Notes: a model not told the origin generated them from the sequence alone. A stretch of DNA of 13,278 nucleotides from Candidatus Moraniibacteriota bacterium (GCA_029938745.1 JAOZUJ010000024.1:1-13278); one strand, 5' to 3'. Positions 1 through 9,215 are shown, counted from the first letter of the stretch. Numbers and translations: made by a program.

Positions 1-2
1 AA

Positions 3-503
3 GTGTACAAAATTACGAAGCCTGGTGATTATATTTTTTATTTTGAAAATAAGACCGGTGACGTTACTTTTGATATTGTGTGCAGTGATGCAAATGTAAA
101 AATTTATGGACTTTATCGCGGTAAAAATGCGCAGAAATTTACACTGAATTTAACACAAAACCACAAAAATCCAAATAGTAAAAGTATGACACTTATAAAA
201 AGCACCCTTGATGATAAAAGTGTACTAAATATTAAAAGCGCCATATCTATTGATAAAAAAGGAGATGATACTATCGCACATTTTACAAATCACAATCTTC
301 TCTTAAGTAAAAATGCACACACCACGATCTCTCCACAACTCGAAGTAATACCTAGTGATGTAGAGTGTACACATGCTACGACGACTGCACCACTTGATAA
401 AAAACAATTACAGTATCTCACAGCGCGTGGCATAACAATTGCAAAAGCAAGACAATTGCTCATTGATGGCTTTCTCGATGAAATTTTGAAGATAAAAGAA
501 TAG
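3..503 (+). CDS. SufB/SufD-like Fe-S cluster assembly protein, 5' end probably cut by the window
   Basis: The C-terminal third matches the SufB/SufD core: an LEVIPSDVECTHATTTAPLD stretch at about residues 112-131, then QLQYLTARGI and a closing helix ARQLLIDGFLDEIL. The C-x-H of this stretch corresponds to the conserved Cys/His region of the SufBCD scaffold, which assembles Fe-S clusters in the cytoplasm with the SufC ATPase. The upstream part is beta-rich, as expected for the SufBD beta-helix. Only 166 codons are visible, against 400 or more in classical SufB/SufD. The apparent GTG start lies at the very edge with no upstream sequence, so the true start may be outside. The homologous region begins almost at the edge, which suggests only a few residues are missing and that this is the compact form seen in reduced genomes. 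I cannot separate SufB from SufD. The gene ends in TAG and is convergent with rpoC. Confidence 0.75.
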   Translation: MYKITKPGDYIFYFENKTGDVTFDIVCSDANVKIYGLYRGKNAQKFTLNLTQNHKNPNSKSMTLIKSTLDDKSVLNIKSAISIDKKGDDTIAHFTNHNLLLSKNAHTTISPQLEVIPSDVECTHATTTAPLDKKQLQYLTARGITIAKARQLLIDGFLDEILKIKE

Positions 504-534
504 GATGCGTTATCTATTCTAACAACACAAAATC

Positions 535-565
535 AAAAAACCAATCTCAGAGAGATTGGTTTTTT
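535..565. terminator. Bidirectional intrinsic terminator between the SufBD-like gene and rpoC
   Basis: A perfect 8-bp stem (CCAATCTC at 541-548, GAGATTGG at 552-559) has a 3-nt loop and is flanked by A6 on the left and T6 on the right. The flanking runs extend the stem and provide a U-tract on either strand. It sits between two convergent genes, 31 nt after the SufBD-like stop and 27 nt after the rpoC stop, so it can end both transcripts. Confidence 0.93.
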
Positions 566-592
566 GTGATGTTATATGTGCATACGTAACAT

Positions 593-3500
593 CTATTTTT
601 TGTCTTCTGCTTTTCGGAATCCTGTTCCAGCTGGAATCAATCGTCCGATGATTACATTTTCTTTGAGACCACGGAGATGATCTTTCTTTCCAGAAATTGC
701 TGCGTTAATAAGAACACGAGCAGTTTCTTGGAATGATGCTGCTGACAAGAATGATTCTGTAGAAAGTGCCACCTTTGTGATACCAAGTATCATTGGCTCA
801 CCCTCTGCCTCCACACCCTTTGCAGCAATTGCCTCTGCATTTGCATCATTAAATTCACTCATTTCTACAATCTCACCAGGGATGAGATCTGTGTCTCCTG
901 AATCTTTAATACTAATACGTGAGAACATCTGTCGAATAATAACTTCGATGTGCTTATCATCAATACCTTCACCCTGTGAAGCATAAATTTCTTGAATTTC
1001 ACGAACAATGTATCGATGCACTGCTTCCTTGCCCATTGTTGCATACATCTTTTTGAGATCAATATGACCCTCATTTAATTGCATGCCCTGAGTAACGAGA
1101 TCTCCTTTATCAACATTAATTGTTGATGCAGCTAATACATTATATTTTTTCTGCTTTTTTTTCTTTCCTTCTCCTGACTCAATAATAATTGTAACGATCT
1201 TTCCGCCGTCATCTTGTTTTTCAATTACCACACCATCAGTTTCAGAAATAACAGATTCACCCTTTGGTGCACGTGCTTCAAAGATCTCTTCTACACGAGG
1301 AAGTCCTTGTGTAATATCACTTCCAGCAACACCACCAACATGGAACGTACGCATCGTCAACTGTGTACCTGGCTCACCAATTGCTTGTGCTGCCACTGTT
1401 CCTACAGCCTGTCCCATCGTCACAACATTTCGACGACCGAGATCAACACCATAACACTTCTGACAAATACCACGCAAAGTTTTACATGATGTAACTGTAC
1501 GGATTTTTATTTTATCAATACCAGATTCATCAATTGCTTTTGCTTGTTCTTTGTTGATCAATTTACTTGATTCTACCATTACTTCATCTGTTTTTGGATG
1601 CTTAATCGCACCAGCAGAAGTACGCCCTTCTACACGTGTTGCAAATGACGCTCCTGTGCGATCTGAATCTGCACGATGGAGGAAGCCACCAATTCGATCG
1701 CCACAATTTTCTTCTGTTACAATCACATCTTGTGCTACATCAACTAAACGACGTGTCAGATAACCAGCAGTTGCTGTACGAAGTGCAATATCAGCCATAC
1801 CTTTACGAGCACCATGTGTCGAAATAAAATATTCCAATACATCAAGTCCTTCTTTGTATGAGCTACGCACTGGCAACTCCAATGTCTCACCAGTTGTTCC
1901 AGCCATAAGTCCCTTCATACCTGTCATCTGCACAATAACAGATTCACTACCACGAGCCTTAGAATAAACCATAGAATACACAGGACCTTCCTTGTCCAAT
2001 CCCTCACGTACTGCGTCTGTGATATCATCCTTTGCTTTATTCCAGATGCCAATTGAACGATTTTTTCGCTCCTCATTTGTCAAAAGTCCACTATCATATT
2101 CTGATTTTACTGACTCAACTTCCTGTTGTGCATCACTGAGAATTTTTGCTTTTTCTTCTGGCACTTTCAGATCATCCATTCCCCAACTAATACCAGAGAA
2201 TGTTACGTTTTTAAATCCAAGACTTTTCACACGATCAATAAATAGCGCTGTTTCGTCTTGCCCAATTATTTCAAGCATCGTTGCAACAATGTCTTTCAAT
2301 TCAACCTTTGTCATTTCCTCATTTATATATTGCATTTCTTCTGGCAAAATATCATTGAACATTGCACGTCCAGCAGATGTTTTGTATGTCTTTTTATTGT
2401 GCAGTATATAAATTTCTTCATTTACAGTAATAATCTCATTTTGATACGCTAAAATTGCTTCATCCATATCTGCAAATATTTTTGGCTTTTTTTCATCATC
2501 CTTCGTTTCTGGTTTGATGTGAGTAAGATAATAAATACCCAGTACAATATCCAGAGTTGGTGTCACGATCGGCTCACCACTTGCTGGTTTGATCAAGTTC
2601 TTTGATGACAACATGATATTTGCACACTCTTCACGTGCTTCAGCGGTCAATGGTACATGTACAGCCATTTGATCACCGTCAAAGTCAGCGTTGAATGCTG
2701 CACAAACCATCGGATGCAACTGAATTGCTTTACCCTCAATCAATACTGGTTGAAATGCCTGGATCGATAAACGATGCAATGTCGGTGCACGATTAAGCAT
2801 CACATAGTGATGTGAAATAATATTATCCAAAATTTCATATGCCTCTTCTGTCTCGCCGTCAACCATTTTTCCAGCTGTACGCACGTTATGTGCATATTCT
2901 CTTTCAATCAGCTTATTGATAATAAATGGTTTGAAAAGTTCAAGTGCCATACGTTTTGGCAAACCTGTTTGATGTAATTTCAACTGCGGACCAATGACGA
3001 TTACGCTACGTCCAGAATAGTCAACACGTTTACCGAGTAAGTTTTGACGGAAACGCCCTTGTTTTCCTTTCAATGAATCAGCAAGTGAGCGGAGTGCTCG
3101 ACGTTGTCCAGTAGATGCTGCAACAGATGCTTGTCCACGACGTGCGCTATTGTCAAAAAGTGCATCAACTGCCTCTTGTAACATACGCTTTTCATTTCGC
3201 GTAATCACCTCTGGCGCATGTAGATCCATCAATTTTTTCAAACGATTATTTCGGTTGATAATACGACGATAGAGATCATTAAGATCAGATGTCGCAAAAC
3301 GTCCACCATCAAGCGCTACCATTGGACGGAGATCTGGAGGAATAACAGGAATTACAGTTGGCAACATCCAGTCTAGTTTGATATTAGCCTTTTTAACTCC
3401 TTGATAGAATTTGATACGTTTGAGTAATTTTTTCTTTGAAATTGAATCAGCATCTTCCACATCAGCTTTCAATCGTTTGACCATCTCGTCAAGATCAAGT

Positions 3501-4186
3501 CCTTCAAAAATTTCTCGGATTGCTTCTGCGCCAATTCCTGCAGAAAAAACCTGTCCAAAACTCGTTGAGAGATTGAAATAGTCTACCTCACTCAAAATTT
3601 GATACAAAGCCATGCTTTTCAGAGCATCTCTCTTTGAACGAAATTGTTTTTTCAATTCTTGCAATGTATCATCATCGCCACTTGCTTTCAATTCTTTCTG
3701 CTTGTGTTTAAACTCACTTTCTAGATTTTCCAAAGCTTGTAATCGTGCCTCATCATCTACATCAGTAACAATGTATGATGAAAAGTAAATTACCTTTTCT
3801 AGTGCTTGTGATGAAAGACCTAGTGCTAAACCAATTTTACTTGGCACACCACGCAAAAACCAAATGTGTGATACTGGTACTGACAATTGAATATGTCCCA
3901 TTCTTTCACGACGGATAATTGAACGCGTTACCTCAACATTACATTTATCACATGTAATTCCTTTATATCGAATACGTTTATATTTTCCACAATAACATTC
4001 CCAATCTTTTGACGGACCAAAGATTCTTTCACAGAACAATCCATCCATTTCATATCGTTGTGTACGATAATTAATTGTTTCTGGTTTTGTAATTTCACCA
4101 CTTGACCATTCAAGAATTGAATCAGGAGATGCAAGACGCAAACGGACACTGTCGAAATCACTAACTTTTGTTACATTATTTTCCAT
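593..4186 (-). CDS. rpoC: DNA-directed RNA polymerase subunit beta'
   Basis: This is the catalytic beta' subunit of RNA polymerase. Visible landmarks: the N-terminal zinc ribbon with C64, C66, C79 and C82 (CYCGKYKR then CDKC); the catalytic Mg-binding NADFDGD at residues 499-505; the trigger-loop/bridge region (GLMAGTTGETLELPV, STHGARKGMADIALRTA); and the second zinc site (NCGDRIGG, then a C-x6-C-x2-C cluster ending CQKCYG). At 1197 residues it has the compact length typical of Gram-positive and CPR beta', without the large insertions of the 1407-residue E. coli protein. The ATG at 4184-4186 fits the family N-terminus, but no Shine-Dalgarno is visible. It lies 74 nt after rpoB on the same strand with no terminator between, so the two are very probably co-transcribed. 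It appears intact, with no intein or frameshift. Confidence 0.98.
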   Translation of the reverse strand: MENNVTKVSDFDSVRLRLASPDSILEWSSGEITKPETINYRTQRYEMDGLFCERIFGPSKDWECYCGKYKRIRYKGITCDKCNVEVTRSIIRRERMGHIQLSVPVSHIWFLRGVPSKIGLALGLSSQALEKVIYFSSYIVTDVDDEARLQALENLESEFKHKQKELKASGDDDTLQELKKQFRSKRDALKSMALYQILSEVDYFNLSTSFGQVFSAGIGAEAIREIFEGLDLDEMVKRLKADVEDADSISKKKLLKRIKFYQGVKKANIKLDWMLPTVIPVIPPDLRPMVALDGGRFATSDLNDLYRRIINRNNRLKKLMDLHAPEVITRNEKRMLQEAVDALFDNSARRGQASVAASTGQRRALRSLADSLKGKQGRFRQNLLGKRVDYSGRSVIVIGPQLKLHQTGLPKRMALELFKPFIINKLIEREYAHNVRTAGKMVDGETEEAYEILDNIISHHYVMLNRAPTLHRLSIQAFQPVLIEGKAIQLHPMVCAAFNADFDGDQMAVHVPLTAEAREECANIMLSSKNLIKPASGEPIVTPTLDIVLGIYYLTHIKPETKDDEKKPKIFADMDEAILAYQNEIITVNEEIYILHNKKTYKTSAGRAMFNDILPEEMQYINEEMTKVELKDIVATMLEIIGQDETALFIDRVKSLGFKNVTFSGISWGMDDLKVPEEKAKILSDAQQEVESVKSEYDSGLLTNEERKNRSIGIWNKAKDDITDAVREGLDKEGPVYSMVYSKARGSESVIVQMTGMKGLMAGTTGETLELPVRSSYKEGLDVLEYFISTHGARKGMADIALRTATAGYLTRRLVDVAQDVIVTEENCGDRIGGFLHRADSDRTGASFATRVEGRTSAGAIKHPKTDEVMVESSKLINKEQAKAIDESGIDKIKIRTVTSCKTLRGICQKCYGVDLGRRNVVTMGQAVGTVAAQAIGEPGTQLTMRTFHVGGVAGSDITQGLPRVEEIFEARAPKGESVISETDGVVIEKQDDGGKIVTIIIESGEGKKKKQKKYNVLAASTINVDKGDLVTQGMQLNEGHIDLKKMYATMGKEAVHRYIVREIQEIYASQGEGIDDKHIEVIIRQMFSRISIKDSGDTDLIPGEIVEMSEFNDANAEAIAAKGVEAEGEPMILGITKVALSTESFLSAASFQETARVLINAAISGKKDHLRGLKENVIIGRLIPAGTGFRKAEDKK

Positions 4187-4260
4187 ATGTTTGACTTTTA
4201 GTTATAGATTGATATTTCCTCAAGATGCTTACCTTATTCGTCCAAGCGAACGTAGGCAAA

Positions 4261-7200
4261 TTATTTTTCTTCTATTTCTGCATCTTTTACTTTTTTTGCA
4301 TTACTTCCTGATTCGACTTTTTGTCCAATAAGTTCTACATCCAAACACAGACCCTTTAATTCATTTACTAAAACATGAAATGAAGCTGGGAGATTTGGAC
4401 TTTTAATTGCTTCGCCCTTAATGATCGATTCGTATGCTTTTGATCGTCCCATTACATCATCCGATTTGATCGTAAGCATTTCTTGCAGTGTATGTGCTGC
4501 ACCATAACCTTCAAGTGCCCACACTTCCATCTCTCCAAAACGCTGTCCACCAAATTGTGCCTTACCACCAAGTGGTTGTTGCGTAATCAATGAATACGGA
4601 CCAATTGAACGCATATGCAACTTGTCATCAACCAAATGATTGAGCTTCAAAATATACATCACACCAACAGTTGATTCATTATCAAATGGACGTCCTGACT
4701 TACCATCAATCAAACCAATTTTACCATTTTCTGGCAATCCTGCAGATTTTAATTCTTTTTTGATATCTGCCTCACTTACACCATCAAGTGCTGGTGTTGC
4801 TACAGTGTAACCGTGTTTAAGTGCTGCCCAACCAAGATGTGTCTCCAAGATCTGTCCTATATTCATACGACTCGCTACACCAAGCGGATTTAAAATTACA
4901 TCAACTGGCGTACCATCTGGCAAATACGGCATATCTTCCACTGGAGCAATCCGTGAGATTACACCTTTATTTCCATGACGTCCTGCAAGCTTATCTCCAA
5001 CTGAAATTTTTCTCATTTGCGCTACAGAAACCTGAATTTGTTGACTTACTCCTGTTGGTAAACGATCTCCTTGTTCTCGTGTAAATATCTTGATATCAAC
5101 AACTTTACCATGTTCACCGTGCGGTAAATATAGTGATGAATCTTTTACATCTCGTGATTTCTCACCAAAAATTGCTCTGAGCAATCTCTCTTCAGCTGTA
5201 AGATCTCCCTCGCCTTTTGGTGTAATTTTACCAACCAAAATATCTCCTGATGATATTTCAGCTCCAATACGAATGATACCGGTTTCATCAAGATTTTTCA
5301 GACGTTCTTCTCCGATATTTGGAATATCTCGTGTAACAATCTCTGGACCAAGTTTTGTGTCACGTACGTCAAGCTTGAAGTCTTCAATATGAATTGAACT
5401 ATATCGATCATCCCTCAGCACCCTTTCTGATACAATAATTGCATCTTCAAAGTTAAATCCTTCCCACGGTACAAAGGCTACGAGCATATTTTGTCCAAGT
5501 GCTAGTTCACCATGCTCTGTTGAAGAACCATCAGCTAACAATTGTCCTTTTTTAACTTTTTCACCTTTTTTTACACGCGGTACCTGATTCATTGAAGTGA
5601 ACGCGTTTGATTTCATAAACGTATGTAATAGATACTCATGTTTATGATTCTTTTTCTTTTTTGAGCCAACTGGCTGTTTTTCTTCTACAATAATCTTATA
5701 TCCATCAACAGCAATGACCGTTCCAGCATTTGTCGCAATTACAGCCTGTCCAGAATCAGCTGCAGCTTTATCTTCAATACCAGTTCCTACTAATGGTGCT
5801 TCTGGTTTTACACATGACACAGCTTGCCGTTGCATATTTGAACCCATAAGTGCACGGTTTGCATCATCGTGCTCCAAAAATGGAATAAGTGCAGTCGCAA
5901 CTGAAATACACTGTTTTGGTGACACATCAATATAATCAACACTTGTTGCAATCACCAAGTCTGGCTGACCGTTCACACGAGCTTCTACCATCTTTTCTAT
6001 CACATTTCTACCTTCATCAAGTTTAGTTCCACCGTGAGCTATTGTAACGCGATCTTCTACCGTTGCATTCACATACATCACCTTATCATCAACATATGGC
6101 GCAACCGCAATTGTGTCACCTTTGTCTTTTGCAATCTTTTTTGCAGCTTTTTCATCAATCTTTGTGCCAGTTTTAAATCCAGCAACTTTTTTTGACAAAA
6201 TGCGACCGACAAGTTTTTTCTCAGAATTTTTTACTTCTTGTTTTACTTCAAGATATGGTGTTTCTAAAAAGCCATATTCATTAATACGTGCATATGTTGC
6301 CAAATGTCCTACCAAACCAATATTTGGACCTTCCGGTGTTTCTACTGGACAGATACGTCCATAATGAGAATAATGAACATCACGCACCTCAAAACCAGCT
6401 CGTTCCCTCGTCAAACCACCGGGACCAAGCGCAGATAAACGACGCTTATGTTCTAACTCAGCTAACGGATTTACCTGATCCATAAATTGTGATAACTGTG
6501 AGCTAGAAAAGAATTCTTTAATCGATGCAGCAACTGGTCGAGAGTTAATAATTTGCCCTGGCACAACTGTTTCTACATCACATGTGCTCATACGGTCTTT
6601 AATATTTCGAGCCATGCGTGCAAATCCGATACGCATTTTATTTTGAATCAACTCACCCACGCCACGTACACGACGATTTCCTAAATGATCAATATCGTCA
6701 GCAATTGCCGTCAGATCATTATTCATCCGAATGATTTCTTTTACAATTAGCACAAAGTCATCAACACTCAATATACGATTTTCAATCGTGTTTTCTGTAC
6801 TAATTTGCAAACGCTCATTTAACCGATATCGTCCCACGGCCCCAAAATCGTAACGATCAAAGTTGAAGAACATCGCATCAATCATCTGTTTTGCATTTTC
6901 CTCTGTTGCAAGATCTCCTGGACGAATACGCTTGTATACTTCTTTATATCCTTCACCTTGCGTTGTTGTAATATCTTTTTCAAGTGTTTCACCAATGTGA
7001 TCTACTTCTAATATTTCAACATCATCACTGAACAATGCTCGAATCTCATCATCACTGCCATGACCAAAAGCCCTGAGCAATGTTGTTACAGGTAATTTTC
7101 GTTTACGATCAATTTTTATATAAATTACACCTTCACGATCAGTTTCTAATTCTAACCATGCACCACGATTTGGAATAATTTTTGCACCAAAGAATTTTTT

Positions 7201-7683
7201 ACCTTTAATGTATTCCATTGAAAAAAATACACCTGGTGAACGAATTAATTGTGATACGATCACACGCTCTACTCCATTTATAATAAATGTTCCGCGATCA
7301 GTCATCAGTGGAAATTCTCCAAAATAGATTTCTTGTTCTTTCACTTCTGCTCCCTTTTTAAAAACGAGCCGTGCCGTTGCACGCAATGGTGCCTCATAAG
7401 AGACATTCTTATCGCGTGATGTTCGTTCATCAAATTTTGGATCATCCAAGAAATAATCAGAGATGGAAAGTTCCATCTTTTTTCCTGCAAAATCCACAAT
7501 TGGATTTACTTCGTCTAATAACTCCTGCAATCCTTTTTCCAAAAACCATTCATATGAAGCAGTCTGTGCTTCAATAAGGTTTGGAAGTGAAACAGCTAAT
7601 TGTTTTTTGAAAAACTTGCGTTTTGCAAGCGAAGAAGAGGCGCTGAATTTCCCCTTTACCTTCATTTTTTTATCTTCAACCAT
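4261..7683 (-). CDS. rpoB: DNA-directed RNA polymerase subunit beta
   Basis: This is the beta subunit of RNA polymerase, 1140 residues from the chosen start. The rifampicin region runs from about 393 to 423 (SSSQLSQFMDQVNPLAELEH and onward). It keeps the usual drug-contact residues, equivalent to E. coli Q513, D516, H526, R529 and S531, here Q399, D402, H412, R415 and S417. It is followed by GPGGLTRERAGFEVRDVH and the ETPEGPNIGL motif. Downstream are GDKLAGRHGNKG with active-site lysines and the C-terminal QFGGQRFGEMEVWALEGYGA clamp segment. I placed the start at the ATG 7681-7683 because a strong GGGAGGT lies 6 nt upstream. Longer in-frame starts (GTG at 7699-7701, ATG at 7696-7698) overlap that site and would add six residues with no RBS of their own. 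It is followed by rpoC. No rplJ/rplL precedes it. Confidence 0.98.
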   Translation of the reverse strand: MVEDKKMKVKGKFSASSSLAKRKFFKKQLAVSLPNLIEAQTASYEWFLEKGLQELLDEVNPIVDFAGKKMELSISDYFLDDPKFDERTSRDKNVSYEAPLRATARLVFKKGAEVKEQEIYFGEFPLMTDRGTFIINGVERVIVSQLIRSPGVFFSMEYIKGKKFFGAKIIPNRGAWLELETDREGVIYIKIDRKRKLPVTTLLRAFGHGSDDEIRALFSDDVEILEVDHIGETLEKDITTTQGEGYKEVYKRIRPGDLATEENAKQMIDAMFFNFDRYDFGAVGRYRLNERLQISTENTIENRILSVDDFVLIVKEIIRMNNDLTAIADDIDHLGNRRVRGVGELIQNKMRIGFARMARNIKDRMSTCDVETVVPGQIINSRPVAASIKEFFSSSQLSQFMDQVNPLAELEHKRRLSALGPGGLTRERAGFEVRDVHYSHYGRICPVETPEGPNIGLVGHLATYARINEYGFLETPYLEVKQEVKNSEKKLVGRILSKKVAGFKTGTKIDEKAAKKIAKDKGDTIAVAPYVDDKVMYVNATVEDRVTIAHGGTKLDEGRNVIEKMVEARVNGQPDLVIATSVDYIDVSPKQCISVATALIPFLEHDDANRALMGSNMQRQAVSCVKPEAPLVGTGIEDKAAADSGQAVIATNAGTVIAVDGYKIIVEEKQPVGSKKKKNHKHEYLLHTFMKSNAFTSMNQVPRVKKGEKVKKGQLLADGSSTEHGELALGQNMLVAFVPWEGFNFEDAIIVSERVLRDDRYSSIHIEDFKLDVRDTKLGPEIVTRDIPNIGEERLKNLDETGIIRIGAEISSGDILVGKITPKGEGDLTAEERLLRAIFGEKSRDVKDSSLYLPHGEHGKVVDIKIFTREQGDRLPTGVSQQIQVSVAQMRKISVGDKLAGRHGNKGVISRIAPVEDMPYLPDGTPVDVILNPLGVASRMNIGQILETHLGWAALKHGYTVATPALDGVSEADIKKELKSAGLPENGKIGLIDGKSGRPFDNESTVGVMYILKLNHLVDDKLHMRSIGPYSLITQQPLGGKAQFGGQRFGEMEVWALEGYGAAHTLQEMLTIKSDDVMGRSKAYESIIKGEAIKSPNLPASFHVLVNELKGLCLDVELIGQKVESGSNAKKVKDAEIEEK

Positions 7684-7689
7684 AAAAAG

Positions 7690-7696
7690 ACCTCCC
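7690..7696 (-). promoter_or_regulatory. Strong Shine-Dalgarno of rpoB that decides its start
   Basis: GGGAGGT on the minus strand, 6 nt before the ATG at 7683. It is one of the few clear anti-16S matches in this window. It overlaps the alternative upstream start codons, which argues for the shorter rpoB reading. Confidence 0.85.
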
Positions 7697-7711
7697 ATCA
7701 CACGATACTCC

Positions 7712-7740
7712 CAAACTTTGATACATATCTTGAAAGTTTG
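7712..7740 (-). other. Hairpin in the rpoB leader just upstream of the RBS
   Basis: An 8-bp inverted repeat (CAAACTTT at 7712-7719, AAAGTTTG at 7733-7740) encloses a nested GATA-CA-TATC. It lies 15 nt upstream of the rpoB Shine-Dalgarno in the transcript. There is no U-run after it on the minus strand, so it is not an intrinsic terminator. A role in translation control or mRNA processing is possible but is inference. Confidence 0.5.
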
Positions 7741-7776
7741 AGTGTTACCTTACTGATGGAGTTTTCTAATGATTAA

Positions 7777-7863
7777 TTATTTAATTGTCGCACAAATTTG
7801 TCCGATGCTGCATCCAACACGTGACACGAAACCCCCTGTTACACAACAAGAAATCCGCCTCAT
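7777..7863 (-). other. Possible 28-codon leader ORF in the rpoB 5' UTR
   Basis: An ATG-to-TAA frame of 28 codons begins about 21 nt after the predicted transcription start of rpoB. The peptide begins MRRISCCVTGGF and contains four cysteines, three glycines in its first 17 residues and no acidic residues. There is no Shine-Dalgarno, and a frame this short can arise by chance. It coincides with a locally GC-richer, palindrome-rich block of the leader (about 7785-7860), which may instead be a structured RNA element. Confidence 0.2.
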
Positions 7864-7890
7864 TAAAGTGGATTATTTTCAGTACATTGA

Positions 7891-7919
7891 ATAGTAACAG
7901 ATAGCATATATCTTGTCAA
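7891..7919 (-). promoter_or_regulatory. Sigma-70-type promoter for rpoBC
   Basis: Perfect -35 TTGACA at 7914-7919, a 17-bp spacer and -10 TACTAT at 7891-7896. It lies just downstream of the terminator of the preceding gene. Transcription would start near 7884, leaving a leader of about 200 nt before the rpoB ATG. Confidence 0.82.
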
Positions 7920-7940
7920 ATAAAAAGCACTGCCGTTTTT

Positions 7941-7987
7941 ATATATAATAATAAACAAAAACTTCCTGTATTTCTACAGGAAGTTTT
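7941..7987 (-). terminator. Intrinsic terminator of the thioredoxin-fold gene
   Basis: A perfect 10-bp stem (ACTTCCTGTA at 7961-7970, TACAGGAAGT at 7975-7984) with a 4-nt loop and A/T runs on both sides. Read on the minus strand it is followed by a T-rich tract down to about 7941. It lies 30 nt after the stop of the gene at 8017-9174 and insulates it from rpoB. Confidence 0.9.
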
Positions 7988-8016
7988 ATTGTCTTCATAA
8001 AAATTTATGAAACGAT

Positions 8017-9174
8017 TTATGCACCACATCCAGCGCCATCACTTGCGCCTGTTGTGTCTTCGCCCTCACCAAACCCTGGTGCAGGTGATGTACTTGAAAG
8101 TTCTGTTTGACATGCTTCTGGCTGTTCTTCAAATCCAGAACAGATTGCTGCAAGAATGCTTGCACTATCACGTCCTGCTTGTACTGTTTCACCATTCACT
8201 ACAAGTGTTGGTGAACCTTGTACACCATATTTTTCTACATCATCTTTGTCAACATTGAATTGTGGGAATTGTCCACTCACGTATGATGCTTCATCTTTTG
8301 CTAATTCTGTTACATTGTACTGGGCATCTGTTGCTGTAACACATTGACTCAATAGTGTTGGATTTACTTGTGTTTTTGTCATACACACTTTTGCTTCTGC
8401 ATCACTTCCTTCTGTCGTTGCCAAGAAACATTTCATATATGCATTAATCTTTTGTGGCTCATTTTTTTGAATACAATACTGTCGTAAATTCTCATTGACT
8501 TCTTTTTCTCCGTGCATTGCATAATCCACAAACTTCAATTTTGCATCAACAGTGTCACCCAAAGCTTCTATTGCTGGCAAATATCCTTTCTCCATTTGCG
8601 TGCCATATGGACAATAGCTCATTACAAATAATTCTACTTCTGGCTTATCTGATTTTGTTGTTACTTCTACGACTGGTGCAGCTGGCTGTTCACCATCTTC
8701 ACCCTCTACTTCTTCCATTTCTTTTGCATCAATTAACTGTGGAATAAACTTTGTCATATCTTTTGTCATGTAAGATGTGATCTCTTGTCCTGCCACTGTC
8801 AATTCAATTTTGTACAAACCACTTTCCTCTGTAATTTCACCCACTTCAACTTCTGTTCCAGGCATCACTAATTCTCCATTGATTAATTCTAATGCTGCTG
8901 TAGAGACTTCTTCACTCGTTTTATCACTTACTGCCTTTGCTTCACCATCACCAGATTTTTTCTGTTGGAAAAATATAAGTGCACCTACGATTAGTATAAT
9001 TACAATAATCCACACAAATAGACTACCACCCTTTCCTTCTCCACACATGCCACTACCACATGATGTGTCGTCAGTCTTTTTTTCTTCTCCTTTTGTGTCT
9101 TCAACTTTTTTATCTTCAGTCTTCTTTTCTTCGTCTGCTGGTTGCTCTTCGGTTGTCTTTTTTTCTTCAGTCAT
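8017..9174 (-). CDS. Membrane-anchored thioredoxin-fold (DsbA/GILT-like) protein
   Basis: This 385-residue protein has four parts. Residues 1-38 are a charged, low-complexity Glu/Lys/Asp/Thr tail, followed by C39 and C44 in CGSGMCG. Residues 51-69 form one transmembrane helix. Residues 70-175 form an acidic linker domain. From about 178 there is a thioredoxin-fold domain with VELFVMSYCPYG (C188 of a CPYG motif), inserted helices carrying C234, C249, C264 and C278, and a cis-proline loop GVQGSPTLVVNG with P322. The end carries C345, C355 and C383. The likely role is envelope disulfide or thiol exchange, with the catalytic domain outside the membrane. The second active-site position is Gly, not the Cys of a classical CxxC, so dithiol oxidase chemistry is not assured unless another cysteine substitutes. 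Topology is inferred; the lysines just after the helix do not fit the positive-inside rule well. No Shine-Dalgarno is seen. An intrinsic terminator follows. Confidence 0.75.
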   Translation of the reverse strand: MTEEKKTTEEQPADEEKKTEDKKVEDTKGEEKKTDDTSCGSGMCGEGKGGSLFVWIIVIILIVGALIFFQQKKSGDGEAKAVSDKTSEEVSTAALELINGELVMPGTEVEVGEITEESGLYKIELTVAGQEITSYMTKDMTKFIPQLIDAKEMEEVEGEDGEQPAAPVVEVTTKSDKPEVELFVMSYCPYGTQMEKGYLPAIEALGDTVDAKLKFVDYAMHGEKEVNENLRQYCIQKNEPQKINAYMKCFLATTEGSDAEAKVCMTKTQVNPTLLSQCVTATDAQYNVTELAKDEASYVSGQFPQFNVDKDDVEKYGVQGSPTLVVNGETVQAGRDSASILAAICSGFEEQPEACQTELSSTSPAPGFGEGEDTTGASDGAGCGA

Positions 9175-9215
9175 TATGTTTATATATTACGATTTACTTA
9201 AAAATTACTCATAAA

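Noticed and set aside
4187..4260. Short TTCG/CGAA hairpin in the rpoB-rpoC spacer as a terminator or processing site
   Set aside because: The stem is only 4 bp with no U-run, and the two genes are normally co-transcribed.
777..7741. Many 60-140 codon frames antisense or out of frame inside rpoC and rpoB (for example 1992-2411 + and 5090-5392 +)
   Set aside because: They lie opposite highly conserved polymerase domains, have no RBS or promoter support, and their composition is that of a shadow frame.
8007..9214. Plus-strand frames opposite the thioredoxin-fold gene (for example 8777-9214)
   Set aside because: Serine/phenylalanine-rich products mirror the Glu/Lys-rich coding strand; the minus-strand gene has clear domain structure and a terminator.
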